A DNA stretch of 64,000 nt from NCBI GenBank assembly GCA_030272155.1, contig CP126191.1, positions 7,214,501 through 7,278,500 of the forward strand, written 5' to 3'. Shown here piece after piece: positions 25,058 through 36,891 of the stretch (within the stretch, counting starts at the first letter, position 1; each line of letters starts with the position of its first letter). The DNA is from Tetradesmus obliquus. Its lineage: Eukaryota > Chlorophyta > Chlorophyceae > Sphaeropleales > Scenedesmaceae. The notes below the pieces were generated by a model that saw nothing but the letters and a program-made list of their open reading frames with translations, did no database searches and was not told the origin of the DNA. Both the position numbers and the translations under genes were made by a program.

Positions 25058-25668
25058 TACACAAACATTCGGGATGAAATGTTTCAATGACGTGCAACTT
25101 CATTGATGCCACAGCATGCTGCAGCGCTAGACAGGATACCGTGGTGGAGTTCCCTTGTGGATTTTATTGTTGCAGAAGGTATCACTCAGGGTGCAGGCAC
25201 CGCCCATCAGCGATCCAAATGAGGCCTTATGGTTACGGAAGTGCTGTCCGGTGCATCAGCACAGCATAACACCATGCGGCCAGATGGGCAAGCCAGTCTC
25301 AGTAGTTACACAGCCTGAGAAAACCGTTGGACGCCCCTTGCCAGCCTGCTCTGGCTGTATTCCCACTATGTGCCATGCACGACACCTCACCCTTGAAAAA
25401 CCACACACAACCAAACAATCTGAATGGTATGGCTGACCTAGCTACAAATAAGGCAATGTTGATAACAAGAAATTGTTTTTGCCCTTCAGCAAGATGATGA
25501 AATGTTGCAATGTTCCTGCACAAGATTTCTGGAAAATAGATAGAATCACACAGACATGCCTCACAATGTACATCAACAAGCTACCGAATGATCAAGCTGG
25601 CACATTGGCAGTGCCACCTGACAGCTGTCAATGCCGTTCCCAGGTAAATCTCACTCCATGCAGACTTC

Positions 25669-28600
25669 TTACACACGCTTCAGGGTGCGGCGCCTGTGCG
25701 CCCTGCGCCTGTAGGGTGAGTGCACATACTTGTTGTGCTGGGTGATGGTTGCGGCAATGATGGGGTCCCTGTATGAGCCTTCTGAAGACGATGATGCGTA
25801 GTGAATGGCCTGCACGTCCCAGCTTGCCAGCGACCACAGGTACAGCCCATCAACGCGATAACGACTGCCACCACCATCCATCAGCCAGCGAGAGGTCTGT
25901 CACAGCAGGAGAAGGCAGCAGACGATGCGTGTTATGAGCCGTCGATTATGACGCAATCATTTGTATCTGGACAGATGCAGTTGCACAGAAGCCTGCGTAT
26001 GCTCACACAGACACACTGCATTCAATGTTTGTGGCGACTTTGCCACACAAGCAACATAGACCCGAGCGCACACGTACCTCCTTGTAGAACCTCCTGCGCC
26101 AGTCGCGCACTTCAATGTGCTTGTCCTCAGGGGCTGTGGTGTTCCACGGATCTGTGTTCAGGCACAACGATCCGCAATGCATGGACGTCAGGACATGGCA
26201 CTCTACCATTCAAAAGCGGTGCTGCACATGCAGGTGGCCAGGGATTGCTGCTGGCTGTCATGGCTGAGCCGAGTGCAAATAACAGCAGGCAACTGCAGCT
26301 TGTACCAGAGGTTCGAAGCCCTGCCACAGATTGCTGGTTATGACATGGCACAGGCGGCTGCCACAGGCAAACAGGCGTGTTGCTAAAACATACACGAAAC
26401 TCACCGATTGCAGGGCTGTACGAGCCCCAAATGCCAAAGAAGGGGAACTGGGCCGCCTCGGCCGCAGTCTTTGCAGGCACGCTGCCATTTTGATGAACTC
26501 CACCGCCCACTCCGTACTCAGAGAGGATCAGGGCCTGCACAAACACATTTTGCCATTGTTAGTCACATGTAACAACTGCACAATCCTAAATCAACATACC
26601 CGACACAACAGCACTTGACAGAAGTCTCATGCAGGCACACCTTGCCCTGGTTGTGGATGAGGTCCTTGAGGTTTGGACCAAACTGCTTGAGCTCTTCATC
26701 AAACTGCCAGATGGCATCTTCCAGGTCATCCAGCTTGAAAGCAGGCTTCAAGGCTGCAGCAAAAAACACAGGAACATGCACTGAGCAGCAGGCTGGACAA
26801 GCTGCGCAACATGAGTGCACAGTCTGATCGCATGCATATGGCACGCTAGCAGCCAAGCTTGGAGCTGCCCTGCTCCTCACCAGCATAGGAGGAGATGCCG
26901 ATCAGGTCAACCGTATTGTAAAGTTCAACAATGGCAGTCTTGTTGAATTGGCTGTTAACGGCCTTCATTGCTTCAGGCAGCAGGGTAAGGTACTGGGTTG
27001 GGTCGACCAGGTCCATCAAAACACCTGAGCGCAAACAGTTTGGTAGGTCAGCAGTCACAGGCCGCCAGCAGTGTTGAGGACATTGGCCGGCTGACTCTTG
27101 TTGGTGTGTCACTGGCAAGCCATATGGTTCCTCATTCCTCTGCTGACATTTACACTGAGAGCCCCCAGCCCCTAACAATGCCCAGCACTCACATGCACAT
27201 AGCTTGTTGAAGTTTGTGCTCACTGCAGCAGCCAAGCAGCGGCAGGTGAGACAGTAGGTTTATTAATGAATTCCTGGGAGCATAAATTCATGTCACTGCT
27301 GGGTGATGTTCACAGGGGTAACCTATTCAATTCAGTTCAAAAAGCACTGCATCAGTAACCAGCTGCTGACCAGCTCGTGATGCTAGCACTCCTTGCTGCC
27401 CACCACTCACCTCCAACCTTGAGGTTAGGCATAAGCTGATCTGCATCATCGCGCAGTGTAACAATGTCATTCTTGAGGCGGCTCACAAGGCTGGTCCAGG
27501 AGCGTGGGTAACGCACAACGGTTGCCGACATCTCGCCTTGCATGGCCAACATGACCTGCAGGAAAGAAACCACAGCAGAGGAGCACGTCAACCTGCTGCA
27601 GAGCATGTGTGGATGGAGCTTGAGCTCACATACATCTGGACCTTGCAGGAAAAGAGTTCGCACATGTCAGGCACATGGCGCTGCCAACATCGGTGACCCA
27701 GCACAATACTGGCAACAAGCAAACACGTAAAGTTGCAGGATTCCTGCTCAGCCCACCTGGGTGTCGGGTGTGATGACGGCATTCAAGGCCTGAGCAATCG
27801 GGCGTAGCATGACGTCATAGTATGAAAAATTACCATACTTGACAAGAGGGTCAAACACCAGTGCATTTCGCCAGCCACCTGCAAGAAAATGAGGCTGTGT
27901 TAAACATTGACAGGCAGGTGCGCAGGCGGCAAAGTGACTGCTACTCAGCACTAATGTGCCAGCCCTCCCTACAGCAGGTGCTGTTCACTCACCCATCTCC
28001 AGACCATCATCAAGGTGGGGTGTGATTGCGATGTCAAGGCCCAGCTCAACTGCCTTGGCCAGGCACCACTGCAAGCCAAAACGGAACCGGTCGATGGCTA
28101 GCTTGTTGACCTTGGGGCAACCTGCAGGATGGCAAGCACACAAATGCATGCAGCAGTGAGCTGTAGCAGAGCTGCACAGCAGTCCTGAAGACTAGCCAGG
28201 CACACAGCATGATGTGGGCTGCCCAGCGTAAGAGTATTGTTCAGCAGACAGGTGCTATCCTGGTCTCACCTTCACCCCAACGAATCTTGTGACAGTAGTT
28301 GTCAACCGTGCCATCATAGTTGGCGTCAACCCAGTACATTGTCACCATGACTGCATGTAGGCGGAAACAGCTGTGTCAGCACAGAGACTTGAGGAAGCTT
28401 GTTGGGGCAACTCAATAGCGACATAAAGCTACAGCCCATATACTTTTACAACCAGTTTAACCTCAGGTAGACAGTGTACGCTTAGATGCAAACATGCATG
28501 GTGTGAATCGTACCTGCTGCTAAGATTGCAGCACTCACAGTTGACGACCTTGGCTTGGAACTCATTGGCCTTGTAAACCATGTCAATACACTTGGAACTC

Positions 28601-28969
28601 CAGTCATCAGCTGCCTTCCCCTGCAGCATTAAAAAGCAGTCAGTAATTGACAGCAGCTGCTATCAAAGTACAAGGGCCCTGAGGAGTGTGTTGGATTGTC
28701 AGCGTCAACACAGCAGGGTTGCTGTTCACAGCAGAAGCCAGGTTGCTGAAGCTGCTTGCAGGACAAGGCAAACGCACCAGGTAGTTGACATCCCAGTCAT
28801 TTTGGTACAGCAGTGGGACTGTGCTGCTGATTTCTGTGCCTGCGTAGCCACCGAGTGTAGGGAATGGTCCCTTGAAGCCAGTGAGGAAGGAGTCCTGAAT
28901 ATTAGCTGGGGCTGCCTGGACATGCTGCCCCAGCATCAGGGCAGCAAGAAGCACGAGCAGCGGCTTCAT
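25669..28969 (-). CDS. Secreted TIM-barrel glycoside-hydrolase-like protein, family not assigned
   Basis: The model has eleven exons: 28969-28712, 28620-28539, 28350-28270, 28121-27993, 27878-27757, 27555-27411, 27024-26881, 26753-26641, 26534-26405, 26151-26078 and 25896-25669. They give 1506 nt (501 aa), in phase. The donor of exon 1 (GTGTTG) is the weakest join. Residues 1-19 are a clear signal peptide ending in QHVQA. The body alternates strand and helix like a (beta/alpha)8 barrel: CLAKAVELGLDIAITPHLDDG, LAMQGEM, VDLIGISSYA and ALILSEYGVGGG. In clan-A-like glycosidases the acid/base and the nucleophile are Glu after strands 4 and 7. Glu232 (QGEM) and Glu364 (SEYG), 132 apart, fit those places. 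This is inference. The C-terminus is strongly basic (HSPYRRRAHRRRTLKRV). Substrate unknown; cell-wall polysaccharide is a guess. Confidence 0.68.
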
Positions 28970-29402
28970 GGTCGCTGATGAGAATCAGCCGGTGTGGCCT
29001 GCATGGCGGTGCGGCAAGCGGACAGGACGCGAACGTGAGGCGAAAAGGCGGGACTGCTTGTTGCTGCTCGAAGCCTTTGCTCCCACTGCTAAGACGCATC
29101 AAACGCTCGTTTAAGCCATTACAGACGCACCCAAGGCACACTGCTTACAACCAGGCTTACCTGTGTTGGCTCAGGCAGCTGTCTGTCCAAAGCTAAATTG
29201 AACGGGAGGGCGCTTTCACGAGTCCGTGCTACTATAACTTGCTGAACCTTTCGTGTCAAACCAGAATGATGTTGTTTTGAAAATAATCGGCCCTTTAATA
29301 GGGCCGTCGCGCATGTTGGGCGGTTCATGAGCTCAAAACCCTGCTTCATTTCATTCGGGTGTTGACAACGGCACGCTGGGCGTCCGCATCTGAAGATATC
29401 AT
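28970..29402. other. Intergenic: promoter side of the glycosidase-like gene
   Basis: 433 bases upstream of the minus-strand start at 28969. An open minus frame runs through part of it but has no recognisable motif and no start-donor logic. It probably carries the promoter and 5' UTR. Confidence 0.45.
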
Positions 29403-30120
29403 TTACATCAAGTAACTTCCGGATAGCTGCAAGCGTTGGCAGGGAATCCCATAACTCGCACCAACTGCCAGGCCACCACCATGATGGTGCTGTCTTTTGC
29501 ATAGCAACGCAGCTGGAGGCAAGTGCACCTGGTGCTGCTACCTGATGCTATACCAGTCTCCCGCCTCTTGGTTCTGCTGATTTCAATACGTCCTACAATG
29601 GCTGGGAGTATCCAGTTAAAGCGCTGCAGGTGCATGTGTTTGCAGCTTGTACACTGCGGCAGAGCGCTGTGTTACATGTGTGGGGTGCACCAACACCTGA
29701 ACTTCGTATGCTTTCAGATGGTGCCAAAAGGAGCTTGCATCGCACATTCAGGTTCGTGACACAATTGAAAGCTGGCATCGAGAGCCATAGCCTCAAAGCT
29801 TTCCATGCAGACACGCTGCCCCACCTCCAGCTGCACATTGGCAGCAACCCTCACACTGAGCGTCCTGCAGCCGGCCAATGTGCTGTTGGTGTTCAGCATA
29901 CAGGTGAGATGCTTCCTGCAGGACCTGACGAGCCAAATTGCAGGCAGCACCACTTATGGGCCGGCAATAAAGCACAACTAGTAGTATACTGCCTATGCGC
30001 GCGGCATATGCCTCTGCAAACGTTCCACTCAGCTTGCACAAAACTTACGTAGTCACCGCCGTCGGCAGCAGCCAGAAAACTGTCCACGACGCATGCCATG
30101 GCATGTACAAATGCGCTCAT
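29403..30120 (-). CDS. Unresolved hypothetical gene segment
   Basis: Several pieces look coding, but I could not join them in one frame. A possible first exon runs from ATG 30120 to a good donor (GACTAC|GTAAGT) at 30049, giving 24 residues starting MSAFVHAMACVVDSFLAA. A piece at 29924-29855 reads as a helix (VLQEASHLYAEHQQHIGRLQ). A piece at about 29628-29550 reads RFNWILPAIVGRIEISRT and ends at a GTAGCA donor. A last piece ends GIPCQRLQLSGSYLM with a stop at 29403. No family is recognised. It may be one small gene, two, or partly chance open frame in GC-rich DNA. Confidence 0.28.
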
Positions 30121-30315
30121 TGTATATGAAATATGTGCTGCACATGGTCCTGCAATGTGTGTTGGTGTGCTGGCACAAGCAGTAGCAGCTGCTCCACATT
30201 GGCACCGCCAGTGCCTGGCGCTTTGATTTGCAGTGGCTGATTGCCCCATGGTTAAGCACGTTGATCACACATGCAACCTAGGTCACCAACTTCATTCAAT
30301 TAGAGAGTTGCCCTC

Positions 30316-32435
30316 TCATTGGATGCCCGGACATGCTGGCCACTGCTCGTGTTGAGCACCCTGGGGGCTGCATACAACAGGTGCTCCTTTGGCGGCCTCT
30401 TGCCCTTGCCTTGCTCTCACTGCGGGCCTGCAGCATGATGTTTGCATAGATGGCTTTTTGCTCACAACAGGACAGCCTCAAGCAGTTGGCGTCCGGCCGG
30501 AAGCATTGTCCTTAGCCCATGTGCCACTTAGTACTGACATTGTCAACGACTACCATATGACATATGTAGAACCGGTGTCATATATTATCCAAGCAGCACT
30601 TAAATGAGGCACCACATAGTGCGCCTCACCTTTTCGGAAGGACAGCACAGATCACATGACGCCAAATCAGCTGCGCTCTGCATGGTGTTCTGTAGCCTTG
30701 TTGCTGCGGTGGCACATGAGAAAGCTTGGGTCAGACACATGTACAAGGCCATCTGCCATGGATGCAACTGCAACCAGGTTCACTGCAGACATGTGCCAGT
30801 GCAATGCTGTCACCGCTGTAGTAGCCGCATACCTGCCCAGGTGCTTGGTTGGGTTGCTAGCCCAGCTGGTTATTGCCCCTTTTCCTGCGAACCCTGCAGA
30901 AAAAAGACACAAGCAGCACACTGAGTGACCGCTGCGTGCATAAAGCCAGTTAGTGGCTGTTCTGGCAAATTTGGATGCCTGGCGCGTGTTGTTAAGAAGT
31001 CTGTCACGCACCGTAGTAGCGGTACCATGCATACTTTTGGTGGAATGCCTGCACTCCAGCTTCACCATGGCCATACCTGCATGGCACAGGTGAAACAAGT
31101 GAGCGCAGAACACCGATGCTGCACAGCATATGCCTTTCATACTTGCACTTGCTTTGTCAAGCAGTGAGTAGTTGGCTTATCCAATGATGATCAACTTCTG
31201 CTGCGCATGTCACGCTGCTGCATTTGACGACCGCGCAGCAATACACTTACTTGCTAACTGGCACTGCATAAGACTTGACACGTGCTGCACGCCAAGGCTC
31301 TTTGCGCAGCTGCTGCGCTGACGCCGGCCGCCCCTCAATGATGTCTGCGCTGACAACAGCTTCCATGCTGTAGCACGGCACGCCTTTTTGAGTGGTGGTG
31401 CTCATCGCCTGCTGTATGGCTGGATCCGCGCGGTGCTGGCGTGCGCGGCTGCCGCTGACATGACCTGCGCTGAAGGGGCGGGTGGGGCTACGAGCTGCTG
31501 CTGCTGCTGCTGCCTCTGCAACAGCAAGGGGTGATCAGCACAGGGCATCAGATTTGCGGCAGCACAATTGCAGTGACAACGCATTAGCTGATGTGCAGTA
31601 CACGCCACTGCTTCCTGCAAGCCTTGAGACTGCACTGGTAGGATGCATCCAGTTTAAACTAATGTTTTCTGCAAGCCTCGCAAAATGCAGAAGCTGCTGC
31701 TGTGTTGGTGATACAGGGTACGCCTAGCCCACCTTGCTGTTCACTGACTTGCTGCTGCTGCTGCTTGGTGCTGTAGAGTAATGGTCGCTCCACATCTCTC
31801 AGTATGGCACGCTCCTGCTCTGTCAAGCTGGCCATGAAGCGGTTGTTGCGGTTTTCTGGGCGATGGAAGTGCTGCATGACACCCCTGCAATGTGCACACC
31901 AAGGCATACCCTTGAACAGCGCCGCTGTACTGCTGTATGCACAAGTAGCCCTGATTATGCCGTCACAGTGCATGATGTTGCGGTGGACTGTCCTGTTGAC
32001 ATGTCAGAGGAATGTTTAGTAGCTGCCCTGTACCTGCAGTCGAACAGCACTGCAGTGTAGCCTGGCACTGCATGGCATGCAGCGATGCTGCTGACTAGTA
32101 TGCGCTGGGCACCAATCATCTTAAGCTCAGCAAGTGGCCTTACCTGGAGTTCTCCTGGTTCAGGTCTTCCTTTGTGAGGCAATGCACTGCAGTGCAACAT
32201 GGGGTACAGCGCACGCGCAGTGACTGGTACAGCAGTGCCAAACACATAGGGCTAAGCACATCAACAACTGCTGCAACTCCTCACCTGGCAAGCTGTACAA
32301 TGTCTTATTTAGCCTGCACGAGCGATTTACGCTCTCCATAGCTGCCATGTCCGCGCTTTCTATCGGAAGAACCAGAGACAACAGAAGACGCACAAGCAAA
32401 GCACCGAGAATCCAAAGCTGTGCCCTTGTCAACAT
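30316..32435 (-). CDS. Signal-anchored protein of unknown function
   Basis: The model has nine exons: 32435-32285, 32186-32144, 32090-32034, 31884-31733, 31515-31251, 31076-31012, 30893-30833, 30689-30630 and 30427-30316. They give 966 nt (321 aa), in phase. Residues 6-25 (QLWILGALLVRLLLSLVLPI) form one membrane segment, a signal peptide or type II anchor. Beyond it are TAVLFDCRGVMQHFHRPENR, a Gln/Ala-rich stretch and an aromatic, His-rich part (YGHGEAGVQAFHQKYAWYRY, then WASNPTKHLGR). N-glycosylation sequons NRS and NKT lie just after the anchor, which suits a lumenal side. I do not recognise the family; a Golgi or ER enzyme is only a guess. The last three exons are less certain than the rest. 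It is divergent from the LRR gene. Confidence 0.5.
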
Positions 32436-32721
32436 CAACTGTGCTCAACTCGTAATGCATTCAGCTCCGGCGGCAACTGATAGGTTGTCCCTCGGTGTCA
32501 CTAGTACAGTGGCAGTAACAGGTTACACGAGGGAAGACGTACTGTGTTCAGATGACTACGTCATACAGCATGGTCAGAGTCTTCAAGTTTGCGTACGTAG
32601 TCAACCTATCTTCTGGGCGCATTGCAGCAATGCCAAGGCCTGAACAATCTCAAACACCACCCATGGACTGCTAGCAGCACTTGACAAGGCAGTACTGTTG
32701 CGTTGCACATGCATAGTTGTG
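32436..32721. promoter_or_regulatory. Short divergent promoter region
   Basis: 286 bases lie between the start of the signal-anchored protein (32435, minus) and the LRR protein (32722, plus). Both 5' UTRs and promoters must share it. No named element was recognised. Confidence 0.5.
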
Positions 32722-33998
32722 ATGGCCCAGCAGGGTGACAAGAAGAAAACCAGAAATGTAGAAGCTATCACACAGCTTAAAGCGTTTGAGGCCACCTACA
32801 AGGCAGCATGCAGGTTTCATGGCACAGCACCTTACAAGCCACTGCTGGCGCTGCTGCAAAAATGCCAGGAGGACTCACTGCCATGCAACCAGGTATGTGA
32901 AGCATGCTGTGTATGGCTGCTTGACAGTTCAAGCATTCATGATGTATCAAGGGCAACTCTGTTCATACTGCAGGTGCTGCTGTCAGGGTCAGCCGTTGAT
33001 GGCGCAGTGACCAGCGCTATCACTGAATGCCTGGCGTCCTATGCGCCTGTCACGACCCTTGCCAGCTATGGCTGCAGCTTGGGCGACCAGGTGGGACTCG
33101 TGGGCTGCACTCAGCAACATTCAGCCAGCTGTACAGCATTGATGCCAGCAATTAACACACATGTAAAGGCTTTTCTGTTGGGTGCAGGGCTTGAGTGCGA
33201 TTGCAGCTCTGCTGCGGGCTTCTGCCAGCCAGTGGTGGAGAGGTTGCAAGCTCAGCACGCTGGGGATATATGCAGATGGACGGCAGATGCCAGTGCAGCC
33301 ACCCAAGCAATCAATCGCAAGCAGATGCGATGCAGCAACCGCCAGCCCAGGTGCAGCGTTACTCAAAGCGAGCAGCAACGCGTCTGCTGGCACTGCAGCC
33401 GCAGCTGTGAAGCAATCAATTCAGCAGCAAGCAGGATCTGTGCAGCCACATGCAGCAGCAGATACAACCATCAGCAACCCAGCAAATGGTAGCAAAGATA
33501 GCGGGCGTGGTGGGCTTCAGGCAAGCAGTGCATTTAGCATTGGCACTGCAACAGCAGGCTCTATTTCAGAGTCACCACAGCAGCAGCTACAGCTGCAATG
33601 CCCACAGCAAGTTGTGCCAGCAGTGCCATGCCCACCAGCAGGTGAGCCGTGCTAGCAGTGGCGGCAGGTAGTGCAGCCCTGTTGCTTGTCAAGTGGAACC
33701 TCTCCTTGCAATGCACGGCTTGCTGCCTACCCTGAATATCTAACATGTCATCGTCATGATGTTACTAACAAAGCCATGGCAATGCTGCCATCATGCGCTG
33801 ACTGCCACGTGCCTGACAGCAGGAGTGTGCCCCCCTGTGCCGCAGCACCTGCAGCTAAACTTCCAGAACCACATGCAGGCAGCGCAGCAGGCGCTGAGCG
33901 ACAGGTTTGGCTTAGTGGACCACATTCATTACAAGTCGCAGCCGCCACGGCCCCTGCTGGAGGTCAAAAAGTGGTCACTGCAAACATTGGACGGCTGG

Positions 33999-34037
<39 letters not shown>

Positions 34038-35374
34038 CAACAGCCTTCTGCTGTTGGCTGTGAAGGGCACTGTCAGCAGCAGCAAATGAGGCAACCCTGC
34101 AGCGAACAGGATGAAGCAGTAGACAGGCCCTGTGCAGACAGCTGCCCCAGGTTCTGTGCTGCAGCGCTGCAGGACCTCTCCTTGGCGTTGGGGGTTGCCG
34201 GGCTCAGCCTAGTGCGTCTTGTGCTGGACCATACCGTGCTGGGTGACAGCGGCATCAACCAGCTGGCCACTGGCCTTGGCAAATGCAGCAGCTTGCGGCA
34301 ACTGAGCCTGTGCTACTGCAGCATTGGGCCAACAGGCGTCAAGAACCTGGCGGCTGCCCTGACGCCCAGCAGCAGCCGTGATGGCTGTGCAGGTCCTGCA
34401 AGGAACAGCGCTGCCACCCTGCCACCAGGCACCTCGCGCCTCAGCAGTGCCAGCAACCGGCCAGCTGATGCTGCGGGCAATGACAGCGGTGCCCAAATTA
34501 CAAGCAGCACAGGGCCGAAGCTGCAGCATCTGCACTTGACCGGCAACCCGCTATCTGGCTGTGGGCTGCAGCACCTCACTCCTGCACTCAGGTGCATGCA
34601 GGACTTGCAGGTAGGCCACGTCTGGCATGTCTGGCGTAGCATCAGCTGCCTAGTCGGCATATCCGCTGGCTTATTGTTGTGGTGTTGTTGACAAGTTCGG
34701 TGCGCTATCCATTAGCTGGGAGTGCGGTATGCATGACAATTGCTGTTTGCGAGTGCAGCGAGCGTATTTTTATAAAGTGTGGACAAAAAATTTCGCTCAC
34801 AGGTGCTGGCACTGGCAGACATTGGCGTGGGCGAGGCTGACAAGGTGCAGCTGCAGGGCCTGGTGCACGCGCTGACCGTGGGCCCCTGCCAGCTGGCGCA
34901 GCTGGACTTTGATTCCAACTACATCGGTGAGCCGCATGGGGGCCTTGTACAGCCTGGCCACTGCAACAAGTGTGCTGCTGTGCTGTTGATGCGCTCCGCC
35001 TATGTGCTATGCCGAGCAGCTGCTGCGTCAGATTGTATGTGCGCACACATGCATGCTCGTTGGTGCAGCACCGTGCACGTCAAGCGGACACAAAAAAACT
35101 GTGGAGCAGGCATGTGCATAATCTGCAGCAGCCCAATGATGGCACATTGATAGAGGTTGTCATGCTTTGTCCGTGTCTGTGTTCGTGACACTTGTGGCAT
35201 GCAGGCGACCGTGCAGCCCAGCTCATGCTAACGCTGCTGCCGGCTAAGCCCAGCCTGCTGCTGCTGAAGCTGACTGGGCGCCTCAGCAACGAAGTGGTGC
35301 TGCAGCTGGCAGCCCTGATGGAGCAGAACCTCAAGGCGGCCAAGCCAGTGAAGAAAAAGAAGGCCAAGGGCTGA
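32722..35374 (+). CDS. Leucine-rich-repeat protein of the ribonuclease-inhibitor-like type
   Basis: The model has six exons: 32722-32892, 32974-33090, 33188-33641, 33823-34610, 34803-34926 and 35205-35374. They give 1824 nt (607 aa), in phase. The start ATG opens MAQQGDKKKTRNVEAI. RNI-type LRRs are visible in pairs: LVRLVLDHTVLGDSGINQL, LRQLSLCYCSIGPTGVKNL, LQHLHLTGNPLSGCGLQHL and LAQLDFDSNYIGDRAAQL. The first LRRs are at the N-terminus (VTTLASYGCSLGDQGLSAIA). A 130-residue Ser/Ala/Gln linker and a poly-Gln run coded by (CAG)n at 34000-34040 break the solenoid. The tail is Lys-rich (KAAKPVKKKKAKG). LRRs of this type are protein-binding scaffolds. Similar proteins occur in algal flagella, but nothing here proves that site. 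Confidence 0.78.
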
Positions 35375-36891
35375 TGCCTGTGCGCACTGCTCAGCGCCGC
35401 TTGCCGTGAAGCTCCCAATGCAATATGTGTGTATGGGCCGTGGATGTCGACCAGCGCGGATCCTGGCTGATCATAAGCTGTTCTGCAAAGCAGCAAAGCT
35501 GCATTTGAGCATGCCGTGCTACTGTCAAGGTGTTACGCAGCACTTGAAGTTGGAGGCTTGGTTTGTTCGACCGTGTTGGAAGCACTTGGGTTAGCCCAAG
35601 GTGCTGCGTTGTGGCGGATGCCTTGCACCAGCCCTGCGATCCCACCTGCAGGTGGTGCACACCATACTTGCGCCAGGAAGTGGTGGGCGAGGAGTGTTGC
35701 GGTGTCTATGCTGGTGCCCTGTGCTTTTCACACAGGCCCTGCGATCTTGCTTATACACCAGTCACATAGACCATACCAGGCATACTGATGTGCCTCTCCA
35801 CTGGTACCAGTGCCGCACCAGGGCCTGGGTAGCTGCTACAACGACCGCACCACGTTGATGGATGGTGGTGGCTAGCTGTGCTCAGGTTTGTCCGTAGGGC
35901 AGTCACGCCTACAACTTTGTTACCACTAGTGCAAGTACTTGATTACAAATGCAGCAATTGTGAATTATCTTTCACCTTGCACAACCAGATAGCCAGCCAA
36001 GGAGCCCAATGGGGCTGCATAGAAGACAACCTGGGCCCATGCTTAAGCATGCTCCACGCACAAGCTAATCAAACTGCAACCAGCCTGTCAACAAGCCACA
36101 ATGGCACACTAATTGACAAAATGGTGCTGTTGCAGTAACCACTAGCATTGCAACACCATTAAGCTGTGCAGCACAACTTGGAAAAGGCAAAGGGTACACG
36201 TGAAGCCATTGCAGCAACAACACCAAAGCAATGAAGCAAAGGACGTGCGATCACTGTATATGATGGCGGCGACTGCTGCATGATGTGCTTGTGTGCCGCG
36301 CCGCGTGTGCGCCGCACGTGCGCCGGCAGGCATTGCCACTCAGTTGATCATAAGACTCACTCGCTGGCACGAAGTTAGGCGGCGCAGTTTTTTGCGCACA
36401 ATGCGTGCACATTCATAGCATCCGCAAGGATCCGCACCTGCAGAAGGCGATAGCTGCATACTGATGTACTGATTTACATGGCAAAGGCAACAGGAACCTG
36501 CACGTGCCGGCATACTCGTGAGTTTGGCACTGGTCCAGTACCGAAGCCAACAGCCAAAGCATGCACGCAACTGGGCCCGCCAGGGGCACAACCCTGACTA
36601 CAGAAAGCATGATCAGTTGTCTGCTAAGCATCTGCTGTACAAAACAAACACCAGGGCTGTAGCGCGTTCTGCTTTGTATGGCTGCACAGACCCAGGCGCT
36701 GCTTGCAGCGTGGCCTCACAGCGATGACGTCAACCCTGGCATGCCCAGCGAGTCCATGCGGGGCTCCTGCACAGCAACACAGGCAGCAGCAGGACAGGCA
36801 GCACACACACACACACACACACACATCACGCCTCGCAAAAGCAGCATGCAAGTCGCGCTGTACACACGCGCACTGATGCACATCAAATTGT
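35375..36891. other. Convergent intergenic region
   Basis: 1.5 kb lie between the LRR stop (35374, plus) and the isochorismatase stop (36892, minus). No gene was recognised. An AT-richer plus ORF at 35878-36138 has no identifiable content. It holds a (CA)12 microsatellite. Confidence 0.5.
36802..36825. repeat. (CA)12 microsatellite
   Basis: Twelve perfect CA units lie in the intergenic stretch just past the isochorismatase 3' end. Confidence 0.95.

Larger units (their letters stand above)
24291..25668. other. Convergent intergenic region
   Basis: This is the 3' side of both the RING gene (plus) and the glycosidase-like gene (minus). No coding potential was recognised. It holds the decamer repeat at 25021-25057 and the TGTAA at 24435. 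Confidence 0.55.

Noticed and set aside
30389-30607. Plus ORF ending with YVEPVSYIIQAALK
   Set aside because: It overlaps the last exons of the signal-anchored gene on the minus strand and has no partner exon.
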